A DNA stretch of 64,000 nucleotides from Rhodoflexus caldus. GTDB taxonomy: Bacteria > Bacteroidota > Bacteroidia > Cytophagales > Thermoflexibacteraceae. Under the pieces are notes generated by a model. It did no database searches. It had not been told where the DNA came from and worked only from the letters and a program-made list of their open reading frames with translations. Positions 1-7,720 of this stretch are shown here, piece by piece (within the stretch, counting starts at the first letter, position 1; every line of letters begins with the position of its first letter). The DNA lies in contig NZ_JAJPRF010000014.1 in the NCBI RefSeq assembly GCF_021206925.1, positions 1 to 64,000 on the forward strand. The letters are read 5' to 3'. A program made the translations under genes and the position numbers.

Positions 1-1
1 G

Positions 2-79
2 CGCCTTGCGGAGGCTAACAACCCTGTTTTACAAGCCATGCTTGCCCATAAAGCACAACCAAACTCTGTTATTGGCTAG
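2..79 (+). CDS. 3' end of an unidentified gene (partial)
   Basis: An open frame enters from the left edge and stops at TAG (77-79), giving about 25 residues that end in AHKAQPNSVIG. It is followed after 13 bp by a hairpin that looks like a terminator, which supports a real gene end on the plus strand. Too little is present to name the protein. It is convergent with the polysaccharide operon on its right. Confidence 0.45.
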   Translation, partial: RLAEANNPVLQAMLAHKAQPNSVIG

Positions 80-92
80 TACTTAATGAAAA

Positions 93-116
93 AGGCCGCC
101 CCTTTTCGGACGGCCT
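93..116 (+). terminator. Hairpin between convergent genes
   Basis: The arms AGGCCGCC and GGACGGCCT can pair (one G-T wobble) around a short CCTTTTC-type loop. A run of A precedes the hairpin (88-93), so on the minus strand it is followed by T residues and could also stop the long minus-strand operon ending at 182. Confidence 0.55.
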
Positions 117-181
117 CTTCGTGTTTAACATCCAACCAAATCAAGTTTTTTCAAGATTCTATCGCGCAACTTGCGTTAATT

Positions 182-1183
182 TCATAAGTACTTGTACAGT
201 TCTTCTTTCATGCCCTTTTTGGCAGGCAGTTGCCAGAGCAGTTTGCACCAATTATGATTGCCTTCTATCAGTTCAGGACCTTGTGCGGTAATGGCAATGT
301 CCCAGCCGATAGAGCGACATTCGGGAAAACTTAGCGCGGCTTTTTTGACCATTTCCAAAGTTTCTTGCCAAAAAGGCACTTGAAAACCTACAATCGGTAC
401 GCGGGTGACGGGGTGGATGTATTCGTCGGGTTTGGTGATGTCGCTGTACACGCCCGGTCCGCTGACACGCCCCGTTTGGCTGTCAATCGGGGCGGCGATG
501 TTGCCCGCTGCCATGTTGTCCACATGCGAATTAACCGTAATGCGCAAACGGCAGCCCAGCAGTTCCACTTCGTTGTTGCGGTTGAGTTGGGTAAAAATGC
601 GCACCGTATTAAGCCCCGCAGGCGAAAGCCGCATCAAATCGGGGTGCTGCACAATGTACTCTTCCACCAAATCGTTGCCCGTTTGTTCCAAATGCTTGAT
701 GAGTTGGTCTTCGTCCATGGTGCGCACATCTACCACTTCCACGCCCACGCCGCACTGCCCGTTGTGGCTTTTGAGCACCAACTTACCCGATGAATTGATG
801 AAAAGTTCGTGCGAAAGGGCTTTATCTTGTTTGAGCGCATCCAGCGATACGTGGCGATGGCGTACAAAATCTTTGAATTTTTGCAAGAATACACGCTTGT
901 CTTCCAAATATACACGGTATTTTTTCGGATTCATGAGCAGTTGGTATTCGTACATATAGCCTGTACCTGCCCATTTTTTCCTTTCTTCGTGCGGCAAATC
1001 GTAAAATCGGAATTGGAAATATTCCAAAATGGAAATGTTGTAGCGCAAAACGGCATACAATGCCCTCAGGGCAATACCTGTTTGCGACCAGCCTTTGAGC
1101 TCTTGCAAGTGTTTGGCAAATTTCCGATAGCGGGCTTTGTCTAAGCCTTTCAGGTAGTACATCAGATACAGAAGTCGTTTCAT
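182..1183 (-). CDS. Sugar-transfer-associated ATP-grasp protein
   Basis: A 333-residue cytosolic protein of the ATP-grasp type found beside sugar transferases. Visible motifs are the ATP-binding stretch LKSHNGQCGVGV (about residues 137-148), an acidic strand LVEEYIVQHP with LSPAGLNTVRIFT (about 172-198), and the C-terminal metal/ATP strand GWDIAI...LIEGNHNW (about 294-313). ATP-grasp enzymes activate a carboxylate as acyl phosphate and join it to an amine or thiol; the substrate here is unknown. It is the last gene of the minus-strand operon, and its ATG overlaps the stop of the phosphoglycosyl transferase (TAATG). I infer that it modifies the glycan or its carrier, for example by amino acid attachment. 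The family call is firm, the substrate is not. Confidence 0.8.
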   Translation of the reverse strand: MKRLLYLMYYLKGLDKARYRKFAKHLQELKGWSQTGIALRALYAVLRYNISILEYFQFRFYDLPHEERKKWAGTGYMYEYQLLMNPKKYRVYLEDKRVFLQKFKDFVRHRHVSLDALKQDKALSHELFINSSGKLVLKSHNGQCGVGVEVVDVRTMDEDQLIKHLEQTGNDLVEEYIVQHPDLMRLSPAGLNTVRIFTQLNRNNEVELLGCRLRITVNSHVDNMAAGNIAAPIDSQTGRVSGPGVYSDITKPDEYIHPVTRVPIVGFQVPFWQETLEMVKKAALSFPECRSIGWDIAITAQGPELIEGNHNWCKLLWQLPAKKGMKEELYKYL

Positions 1184-1788
1184 TAGTTTGTTCCGTTAAA
1201 GGGTTCTACAATCAGGTTTTTTGATACATTGACGCCTTCCCGTTTGAGCACCTTGCGAACGGTGAGCCACAGGATTTTCATATCCAATGCAAAAGAGCAA
1301 TGGTCTACGTAATAGACGTCGTATTCAAATTTTTTTGTCCAACTGATGGCGTTGCGCCCGTTCACCTGTGCCCAGCCCGTAATACCGGGTTTGACCAAAT
1401 GGCGGCGGCGCTGTTCGGGCGAATAGAGCGGGATGTATTTAAAAAGCAGCGGGCGCGGACCTACCAAACTCATATCGCCTTTGAGTACGTTAATCAGTTG
1501 CGGGATTTCGTCTAAAGAAGTTGCCCGCAGGAATGCGCCTATTTTGGTAGTGCGCAAATGGTTGGGCAGCAGTTGCCCGTTGGCGTCTTTCTTGTCGTTC
1601 ATGGTTTTGAACTTAATGACGCGGAAAGGGCGTTCGTTCAGCCCCGGGCGTTCCTGAAAAAAGAAAGGCTTGCCCCTGTTGGCAATGAACAAAACGACGG
1701 TAATCAGCAGAAAGACGGGGGAAAGCAGCAACAAGGCAACTAATGCTACCGATTTATCTATCAGCGGTTTGAAGAACTTTTGGTACAT
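1183..1788 (-). CDS. Small phosphoglycosyl transferase (PglC/WcaJ-type)
   Basis: A 201-residue monotopic phosphoglycosyl transferase that should move a sugar-1-phosphate from a nucleotide sugar to undecaprenyl phosphate, starting repeat-unit synthesis at the inner membrane. One hydrophobic N-terminal re-entrant helix (about 13-33) is followed by FKTM and the catalytic Asp-Glu of SLDEIPQL, then LKGDMSLVGPRPL and KPGITGWAQVNGR. The length matches the minimal PglC core, without the four-helix WcaJ extension. It lies between a deacetylase-like gene (4 bp upstream) and the ATP-grasp gene (1 bp overlap). A second enzyme of this class lies at 31.9 kb. Confidence 0.92.
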   Translation of the reverse strand: MYQKFFKPLIDKSVALVALLLLSPVFLLITVVLFIANRGKPFFFQERPGLNERPFRVIKFKTMNDKKDANGQLLPNHLRTTKIGAFLRATSLDEIPQLINVLKGDMSLVGPRPLLFKYIPLYSPEQRRRHLVKPGITGWAQVNGRNAISWTKKFEYDVYYVDHCSFALDMKILWLTVRKVLKREGVNVSKNLIVEPFNGTN

Positions 1789-1792
1789 GGCA

Positions 1793-2920
1793 TCAGGCAG
1801 TTTTTGCAGTCATTAAGTTACCCAATTCGTTGGCAGACATAAAATTTACGTCAGGCCATTTTTTGGTCAGTCGGTGCAAAAGTTCTTTGAGCGCCGCAAT
1901 ACCTTTTGCGCGATTTTTCGGGTCTATGTGCCCGCAAAAATTGACGCGGTGCGAACTGATGATAGCGGGGCTTTTCATGCGGAAGGCCGCTTCTATTTGC
2001 CCCAATGTATGATTGACCCAATCAAAGCCGCGGTCGTCGGTAGGTTCAAAAACGACGTTGCGCACCATCAGCGCCTGCCCTGCGGCAGTTGGTTTGCCCG
2101 TGTAGTTCAGGCTGCGTTGGTGCTGCCCGCTGCCCATGTGCTGGTGGTGGATTTGGTTAATATCAATGTATCGGATGCCTTCCCGATACAGCAAGTCATG
2201 GTGCATCGGGTGGATTTTGGACGTGGGCGGCATAAAATGGACGGCGCGGTAGCCGTACACTTCGGCAAAGCGTTGCAGCCCGTCGGTGATGACGGTTTGC
2301 AGGCGCTCATTTTCGCTTACGTCCCAAAAGTCAAAGGCGGCGGTGTAGGCAATGGTCGGGTAGTCGCCGTCGGAAAGGCTTGTAAATGAGCGATTTTGCA
2401 GCGCGGTGAGCAGTTCGGGGTCGCGGCGCTGCAACTTTTCTTCAAACACTTTCAGGTTGAGATGTTCGCGCCCGTGAAACTGCGGCACCATCAGCCCGCG
2501 GGCGATGCTTTCCTGCCACATTGCCCATGCGCCTTCGTAGGCGGCAGGCTGCAAGGCGGCTAATTTTTCGTAAGTCTGCGGCAGTGTTTCGTAGTGGTAG
2601 TGCGTGTAGTTTTCCGCTGCCATTTGCTCAAAATTGATGTTGCAGGGCAGCGCAAAAGGCGTAAAAACGGCGTGCCTGCCGTTGGCATCTTTCACCGAAG
2701 AGAGCGTTTCGCAGAGCATTTCCAAGTCCTCACGGGTTTCCAGCGTATCGTATGCATCAAAACGCGATTCGGTGCGCAAGCCTGCCTTGTCCATGTTTTG
2801 GCGGGCTTTTTTGGAATCTACGCGCACGTTGCCGTAGTCGTCAACAGAAAAAACCACGATTTTACGCCGCGTTTTCCAGCCGAAAAGATTTTTCAGGTGA
2901 TTGACAATCAGTTGCTTCAT
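1793..2920 (-). CDS. Polysaccharide deacetylase-like protein, copy A
   Basis: A 375-residue protein that I place in the polysaccharide (de)acetylase group seen in Bacteroidota surface glycan loci. The N-terminal strand KIVVFSVDDYGN carries the paired Asp expected of the NodB-like metal site; QFHGREHLN (about 165) and SSHRVNFCGH (about 322) supply conserved His residues. It is paralogous to the protein at 11.6-12.7 kb, and the two align from the first Met through xxHLxNLxGWKTxRKIVV. There is no signal peptide, so it probably acts in the cytosol on a sugar or lipid-linked intermediate rather than on exported polymer. The spacing to the next gene is 4 bp. The exact reaction is unknown. Confidence 0.65.
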   Translation of the reverse strand: MKQLIVNHLKNLFGWKTRRKIVVFSVDDYGNVRVDSKKARQNMDKAGLRTESRFDAYDTLETREDLEMLCETLSSVKDANGRHAVFTPFALPCNINFEQMAAENYTHYHYETLPQTYEKLAALQPAAYEGAWAMWQESIARGLMVPQFHGREHLNLKVFEEKLQRRDPELLTALQNRSFTSLSDGDYPTIAYTAAFDFWDVSENERLQTVITDGLQRFAEVYGYRAVHFMPPTSKIHPMHHDLLYREGIRYIDINQIHHQHMGSGQHQRSLNYTGKPTAAGQALMVRNVVFEPTDDRGFDWVNHTLGQIEAAFRMKSPAIISSHRVNFCGHIDPKNRAKGIAALKELLHRLTKKWPDVNFMSANELGNLMTAKTA

Positions 2921-2958
2921 AGTTCGGGTTGGGGGATTTCGGATTTAATCGTCAATCG

Positions 2959-4113
2959 TCAATCGCCCGCAAGGTATTTTTCTACAAAAGCATCGGCGTT
3001 GTCGCGCTTGAAATATTGGGCGGCTTTTCGGGCTTGTTGCGCCATGTAAGCATATTGCTGCGGGTTGCGGCTGAGTTCCAAGAGGAAAGCCGCCGCTTCG
3101 TCCAATCGGTCGGCGGCAAAGCAGCGCGCATGACCGAACTTTTCGGCGTATTCGTGCAACTGCGAATCTTCACTTGCAATGTAAAGCGACGGAATGCCGT
3201 AGCTCATCAGGTTGTACGACTTGCTGGGAACGCTGCCTTTGGCTGTAACCGCATCCAAAATGACCGCGCCCACATCGGCAGCCGACAGCGAATAAGGGAA
3301 CATATCGTCGGGCTGGAAGGGCAGAAATTGGCAGTTGGGCAGTGCCTTTTCTTTCACCATTTGTTCCAAAACGGGCTTGCGCGGACCTCTGCCGATGATT
3401 TGAAACAAGATGTGCCGATGTTCCTGCATTTTTTCGGCAAGGTCTATCAGCAGTTCTACCTGATGGGTCAGCCCGATATTTCCCGAATATTGTACCACAA
3501 ATTTGTCTTCCAAACCATGCGCTTTGACAAACGGATTGGCAGATTTTTCCACTTTGCGGTCTTCCTGAAAAATAGACCAAATGGGCTGAATGAGCAGCTT
3601 TTTTCTGTCCGTGTACTGTTCCAAAAGGTCTGCCATGCGTTCGCCGATGGTAAACAGGCGGTAGGCTTTGGCAAAAGAGCGACGGTTGAGCCGCGCCCAC
3701 ATGCGATACAAAGGGTGCGACTCTTTCATGCCCGTAATTTTGAACGTATCGGGGTACACATCCCAAATAACCATGCTGAACCGATGCGGCAACAGCAGGT
3801 TGAGCAGGTAGCCCATCGGCGGAATGGACACAAAAAACACTTCGTAGCCCCGATATTTGGTCTGCAACAGCGCATAGATGCGGACACAAGCCCACAGGTA
3901 CGACCACATTTTTTTCCACGCGGGGCGCTCTACCCAATGGTTGATGTAAGTTACGGTTACATCGGGGTGCAGTTCTTCGCCTTGTATGTGAACGCTGCCT
4001 GTTACCAGCGCCACCCGTTCAAAACGTTGCAAAAAGGCATTGCAAAACCCGACAGTCAGGTAGTTGGATGCCTGATTGACAACAACAATTTTTCTGTTTA
4101 CTTTACTCTTCAT
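2959..4113 (-). CDS. Glycosyltransferase family 4 (WbuB/WcaI-like)
   Basis: A 384-residue retaining GT-B glycosyltransferase. The N-terminal acceptor domain starts KIVVVNQASNYL and contains VIWDVYPDTFKITG (about 112-125). The donor domain has VVQYSGNIGLTHQVELLIDLAEKM, FQIIGRGPRKPVLEQ and the late LIEL-like region AVILDAVTAKGSVPSKSYNLMSYGIPSL, which carries the nucleotide-sugar contacts. It adds one sugar to the lipid-linked repeat unit on the cytoplasmic face. A 397-codon open frame on the opposite strand (2929-4122) is a shadow. It follows the neighbouring GT4 after a 69-bp gap. Confidence 0.85.
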   Translation of the reverse strand: MKSKVNRKIVVVNQASNYLTVGFCNAFLQRFERVALVTGSVHIQGEELHPDVTVTYINHWVERPAWKKMWSYLWACVRIYALLQTKYRGYEVFFVSIPPMGYLLNLLLPHRFSMVIWDVYPDTFKITGMKESHPLYRMWARLNRRSFAKAYRLFTIGERMADLLEQYTDRKKLLIQPIWSIFQEDRKVEKSANPFVKAHGLEDKFVVQYSGNIGLTHQVELLIDLAEKMQEHRHILFQIIGRGPRKPVLEQMVKEKALPNCQFLPFQPDDMFPYSLSAADVGAVILDAVTAKGSVPSKSYNLMSYGIPSLYIASEDSQLHEYAEKFGHARCFAADRLDEAAAFLLELSRNPQQYAYMAQQARKAAQYFKRDNADAFVEKYLAGD

Positions 4114-4179
4114 ACCGTCTGAAAGACGCTTTCGGATTTCGGATTCGGGAATGCGGATTTGGGATTTTACCGCTAAACC

Positions 4180-4206
4180 CCGTCAGCGGACGAAATCCCT
4201 GCCGGC
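4180..4206 (-). repeat. Dispersed 27-bp repeat, copy 1, at a gene end
   Basis: The segment contains GTCAGCGGAC and TCCCTGCCGGC and matches, at 24 of 27 positions, the reverse complement of 38198-38224. It also supplies the stop codon and last residues of the glycosyltransferase ending at 4183. A GGGATTT block at 4161-4167 pairs with AAATCCC at 4193-4199, so the element can fold. Confidence 0.7.
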
Positions 4207-5424
4207 GGTTTCATACACTAAAAGGTTTTCATACAGCCGCAAATAGTCGCCGTAGCGGTCTTCTTTGTTGAAATGCGCTTCGGCGCGGGCGCGACAGAGC
4301 GGCTGGTAGTGCGCCTTGCCCCGTGCGGCAATTTGTTGTACGGCTTGCCAAATGCCCGCTACATCGCCTTTGGGAACGGTAAAGCCCGTTTGCGGGTCAA
4401 TGGCTTCGGGGCTGCCGCCCGTGTTGTAGGTGATGACGGGCGTACCGCAAGCCAGTGCTTCCAGGTTGGTGGTCGGGAAATTGTCTTGCCAAGTCGGATT
4501 AACAAAAGCCGTTGCCGCTGTGTACCAAGCCGCCAATTCGCGGATGCTTTCCGTGCGCGGGATGCCGATAATATCGGGCGGCAGGTTTTTCATCTGCGCA
4601 GGCGAAAGCCCCACCAGCGCAATAACGAAATCTTTGGTTATCAGGCGGTTGAGTTGCATAAAATCGTCTAAGCCTTTGCGCCTGTCCCAAATGCTGGCAA
4701 CGCCCAACAAAATCTTGCGCCCGCCAATCGGATATTTTTGCAGCAAGTTTTCAGCCTCTGCAATCGGCTTAAATTGCTGTAAATCAATACCGTTGTGAAT
4801 CACCTCTACGGGATGCCGTTGCAGAAACGACTGCCCGACCAATTGCGCCAGCCACCGCGAAGGCGTTACAATGTGCAGGCGGGGCAGGTTGCCGAACCAT
4901 GCTTTTTTGTCGGCATAGTTTTGCTTGGAACGGTCAAGCCCCCAACTTGCGGGGTAGCAGTTTTTCTTGGGGCATTGGTAGCAGCCCGTTTTCCATCGTT
5001 CACAGCCTATGTCGTCAAAAAAGGCGCAATGCCCCGTGAAAGCCCAACAGTCGTGCAGCGTCCAAACAATAGGACGTGCCAATTTTTGCAGAAATTCAGC
5101 CAATTTGCCCGCGTGCAGGTAGTAGCCGTGCAGGTTGTGCAGGTGCACAATGTCGGGTTTGAGTGCAGCTATTTGCCCGATGAGCTTTTCGGTTGGTGCG
5201 GCGGAAGCCAGCCCGTGGCGGTCAAAAAGCAGGGTTTGCAGCCCGTGCAGGTACATATCAGCCTTTGAGCCGATGCGCAGCAATTGCGATTGACTGGGGC
5301 GGTCGCCGCGCCCGAAGGCAATATAGCTTTCATGACCGTTTGCCATTGCCACGCGCCCGATGTCTTCGGCTATTCGCCCCGTGCTGCCCGAATTAACGGT
5401 CGTATTGATTTGCAGCAGTTTCAT
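4183..5424 (-). CDS. Glycosyltransferase family 4
   Basis: A GT-B glycosyltransferase of 413 residues when read from the ATG at 5424 (MKLLQINTTVNSGSTGRIAE); an in-frame extension to 5457 is possible but lacks family similarity. The N-terminal domain has the glycine-rich NSGSTGRIAEDIG and DIVHLHNLHGYYLH, plus a Cys-rich loop CAFFDDIGCERWKTGCYQCPKKNC (about 139-162), common in this capsular GT4 subgroup. The donor domain has LGVASIWDRRKGLDDF and NPTWQDNFPTTNLEALACGTPVITY with the E...E motif. The last residues (AGRDFVR) are encoded by a dispersed repeat, so the C-terminus was probably rewritten by insertion of that element. Confidence 0.85.
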   Translation of the reverse strand: MKLLQINTTVNSGSTGRIAEDIGRVAMANGHESYIAFGRGDRPSQSQLLRIGSKADMYLHGLQTLLFDRHGLASAAPTEKLIGQIAALKPDIVHLHNLHGYYLHAGKLAEFLQKLARPIVWTLHDCWAFTGHCAFFDDIGCERWKTGCYQCPKKNCYPASWGLDRSKQNYADKKAWFGNLPRLHIVTPSRWLAQLVGQSFLQRHPVEVIHNGIDLQQFKPIAEAENLLQKYPIGGRKILLGVASIWDRRKGLDDFMQLNRLITKDFVIALVGLSPAQMKNLPPDIIGIPRTESIRELAAWYTAATAFVNPTWQDNFPTTNLEALACGTPVITYNTGGSPEAIDPQTGFTVPKGDVAGIWQAVQQIAARGKAHYQPLCRARAEAHFNKEDRYGDYLRLYENLLVYETAGRDFVR

Positions 5425-5434
5425 ATGGAACAAA

Positions 5435-5468
5435 CCTGACGGGTTTTCAAAAACCATCAGGTTTAACA
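5435..5468. repeat. Hairpin-forming repeat shared with 59353-59382
   Basis: An imperfect inverted repeat with arms CCTGA...GGTTTT and AAAACCATCAGG sits just before the ATG of the GT4 at 5424. Its TTTTCAAAAACCATCAGG core recurs exactly at 59357-59374, before the S46 peptidase gene, and both copies continue into TTTAACA. Confidence 0.6.
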
Positions 5469-5539
5469 GGTTGATTAATGACGCGAATTTTGCGGCAGAA
5501 TCTTGGAAAAATTTAATTTGGTTTTGTGTTGCACCCGTA

Positions 5540-5564
5540 AGGGACAGGGCATGCCCTGTCTCTA
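5540..5564. repeat. Intergenic palindrome overlapping a stop codon
   Basis: The palindrome centres on GACAGGGCATGCCCTGTC (5543-5560) and extends outward with AG and CT flanks. Read on the minus strand it begins GTAGAGACAGGG, and the TAG is the stop codon of the glycosyltransferase at 5562-6710. Similar GTAGAGAC...GTCTCTAC palindromes are dispersed intergenic repeats in many bacterial genomes. It could also act as an RNA hairpin within the operon. Confidence 0.6.
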
Positions 5565-6710
5565 CTTTTTCAATTTCAATTTGCCCTGCCCAACCTGTGA
5601 GCGGTCTTCAGCCCCTAACAGCGGTTTTTCACCCGTCAGCAAGGCATAAAACTTTTCACCGATGGCATCGGCAGAAAACTGTCGGATGGATTGTTGCGCT
5701 GCCTGCCCCATCCGTTGGCGCAGTGCGGCATCGTCCATGAGTGCGGCTAATCGTTCGGCAAACAGTTCGTAGTTGAACAGAGGCACTAAAAAGCCGTTTT
5801 GTCCGTCCTGAATCATATCGGAAGGGCCGGCGATGCAGTCAAAAGCCACAACGGGCAAGCCTGCCGATTGGGCTTCGCCAATCACATTGGGGAAACCTTC
5901 CGAACTTGAAGTAAAGGCAAAAATGCTGCTGCGCAAGTAGAAATTTTCCACATCGTTGCGCTTGCCTGCCAACTCTACGTAATCGGCAGCGCCCAATTCC
6001 TCAATGAGTGCCTGCAAGCGGCGTTTATTTTGCTGTTTGATGGCATCATCGCCTACAATGATGAGTTTCCAATCGGGGCGGCGCACCCGCACAAACAGGC
6101 GAATGAGTTCGTCGTGGTGCTTGGTGGCTATCAGCCTACCGACTGAAAGCACAATCTTTTCGCGGCTGAGAGCTGCCTGTGGCGCAATGCTGCGAATCGG
6201 GTTGCCGATGACCGCTATATTGGGCTGTCGGTACATGCTTTCGTATATCCGCTTGGCGTGGATGGTTTGCGCAATTACGCCCGCCGCTTTGGGGTAGAGC
6301 AGGTTGCGCAAGCGGTCTTGCACGCGCCCCAAACTCTTGTCGGGTTGGCAGCGGTCGGACACGTACACGGGATAGCGCAGCCCGTAGAGCGCCAGCAGCA
6401 CGAAGTTGTTCCAATATTCACCAAAGCTTAACACGCTGTCGGGGTTCAGTCGGCGGACGGTTTGCCGCACAAACCACAGCGTTTTCAGGGTGCTTAACAG
6501 GCGTTTGTTGTTATCAAATGCAAAGGGCGGGCGGTGAACGGTCAGGTTTTCGGGCAGGGTATAGAAAATTTCCCTGTTGATGCCGTAGAGCACCAAATGC
6601 ACGTCCGATTCGGGCTTTTGGCAGAAATGCGCCGCCAGCTCCGACATCACGCGCTCCATGCCGCCCGCGTGCATAGACGGAATGAGCAAACAAATTCTTT
6701 TAGCAGGCAT
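5562..6710 (-). CDS. Glycosyltransferase family 4 (PglH/GalNAc-transferase-like)
   Basis: A 382-residue GT-B glycosyltransferase. The start ICLLIPSMHAGGMERVMSELA is the typical GG-ER acceptor-domain motif. Further markers are YVSDRCQPDKSL, IGNPIR, the donor-domain SVGRLIATKHHDELIRLF, and FTSSSEGFPNVIGEAQSAGLPVVAFDCIAGPSDMI carrying the E(x7)E motif. It adds a hexose or amino sugar to the lipid-linked unit. Its ATG overlaps the stop of the upstream ATP-grasp gene by 11 bp, so the two are translationally linked. Its stop lies in a palindromic repeat. Confidence 0.87.
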   Translation of the reverse strand: MPAKRICLLIPSMHAGGMERVMSELAAHFCQKPESDVHLVLYGINREIFYTLPENLTVHRPPFAFDNNKRLLSTLKTLWFVRQTVRRLNPDSVLSFGEYWNNFVLLALYGLRYPVYVSDRCQPDKSLGRVQDRLRNLLYPKAAGVIAQTIHAKRIYESMYRQPNIAVIGNPIRSIAPQAALSREKIVLSVGRLIATKHHDELIRLFVRVRRPDWKLIIVGDDAIKQQNKRRLQALIEELGAADYVELAGKRNDVENFYLRSSIFAFTSSSEGFPNVIGEAQSAGLPVVAFDCIAGPSDMIQDGQNGFLVPLFNYELFAERLAALMDDAALRQRMGQAAQQSIRQFSADAIGEKFYALLTGEKPLLGAEDRSQVGQGKLKLKK

Positions 6711-7719
6711 TCATTACTTCGTATAAGGCTTCTACCATCCAACCTTCGTGGTTGTATTTGCCTTCGTACCAGTTCAAATCTCTGTCCCAATAGCCGAGGC
6801 AACGGTCGTAAGATTCCATTACATAGCCGTAGCTGATTTCCACAATGAGCGGTTCGTTTTGCTCATTGAATACAAAATCGAACGATAAGCATTGGGCATT
6901 TAATTTTTCGGTAACCTCAAAGGCAATTCTGATGCAGCGTTCGTCGAACAGTTCGCGGTCAAACTCCATGATGCCGCTGCCCGAAGCGCGGAAGTCATTT
7001 TTGCGGACATAGCGCCGCAGGGCAATGGCTTTGCCGTAGATAACCGCCACGCGGGTATCGTATTTGTTGTTGGGGATAAAATCCTGAAAATAAACATAGC
7101 CTGTTTCGCGCTTCAATCTTGCATAGGGCGGCGGCTGAAACAGTCTCAATACGCCTTTAATAGGCTCCATGATGCCCGCCTTTCCCAGCCGATACTTGCG
7201 CCAGCGTTCTTTGAGGCTACCCCAGCCGTCGTAGTTGGCAAAGCCGCCGTGAAATGCCTGATGAATCAGTTGTTTTGCCTGTTCGCGGGTGTGTACTAAC
7301 CGCACATTAGCCGAGGCAGAGCCGCCGCGCAGTTTAAAGACCTTCGGGAACTCGGCTTTTGCTGCCCACTCCATAGCATCGGCTTCATCGTAAAAAACAT
7401 AAGTAGGCACCAATGGCGCATTGATGCGCTCCAAAAGGTACTTCTGCCCCAGCTTGTCGTCAAAATGCCAAGCGGTGCGAAAGTCGGGAAATACCTTGAA
7501 CCCTGTGTGCTCCAGCGCAAAAAGAATTTGCTTGGCAATGATGATGTCTTTGGGGTTATTTTGGTGGATATACCACATCAGGCTTCTACAGCCTTTTAAC
7601 TGATTGGATATCAGGTCGTTTGCATAGCAATCAACCAACTTGTAGCGAATGCCGTTTCGCTCACAATAAGCTATCCAACGGCGCGTTACGCCTGCGTTGC
7701 TATTGTGAATGGCAATCAT
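6700..7719 (-). CDS. RimK-like ATP-grasp ligase
   Basis: A 339-residue ATP-grasp protein. The N-terminal half resembles the pre-ATP-grasp fold (MIAIHNS...). KVFKLRGGSASANVRLV (about 126-142) is the nucleotide-binding lysine and glycine-rich loop; YVYFQDFIPNNKYDTRVAVIYG and LSFDFVFNEQNEPLIVEISYGY (about 285-306) carry the acidic Mg-ATP ligands. Relatives attach amino acids to proteins, sugars or peptides by way of an acyl phosphate; the substrate here is unknown. It sits between AsnB-like genes upstream and glycosyltransferases downstream, with an 11-bp overlap to the next gene. I infer amide-bond formation on the glycan repeat unit or on a nucleotide sugar. Confidence 0.75.
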   Translation of the reverse strand: MIAIHNSNAGVTRRWIAYCERNGIRYKLVDCYANDLISNQLKGCRSLMWYIHQNNPKDIIIAKQILFALEHTGFKVFPDFRTAWHFDDKLGQKYLLERINAPLVPTYVFYDEADAMEWAAKAEFPKVFKLRGGSASANVRLVHTREQAKQLIHQAFHGGFANYDGWGSLKERWRKYRLGKAGIMEPIKGVLRLFQPPPYARLKRETGYVYFQDFIPNNKYDTRVAVIYGKAIALRRYVRKNDFRASGSGIMEFDRELFDERCIRIAFEVTEKLNAQCLSFDFVFNEQNEPLIVEISYGYVMESYDRCLGYWDRDLNWYEGKYNHEGWMVEALYEVMNAC

Positions 7720-7720
7720 T

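Noticed and set aside
2929-4122. Plus-strand ORF of 397 codons
   Set aside because: It lies fully opposite a clear GT4 gene and its product has no recognisable family motifs.
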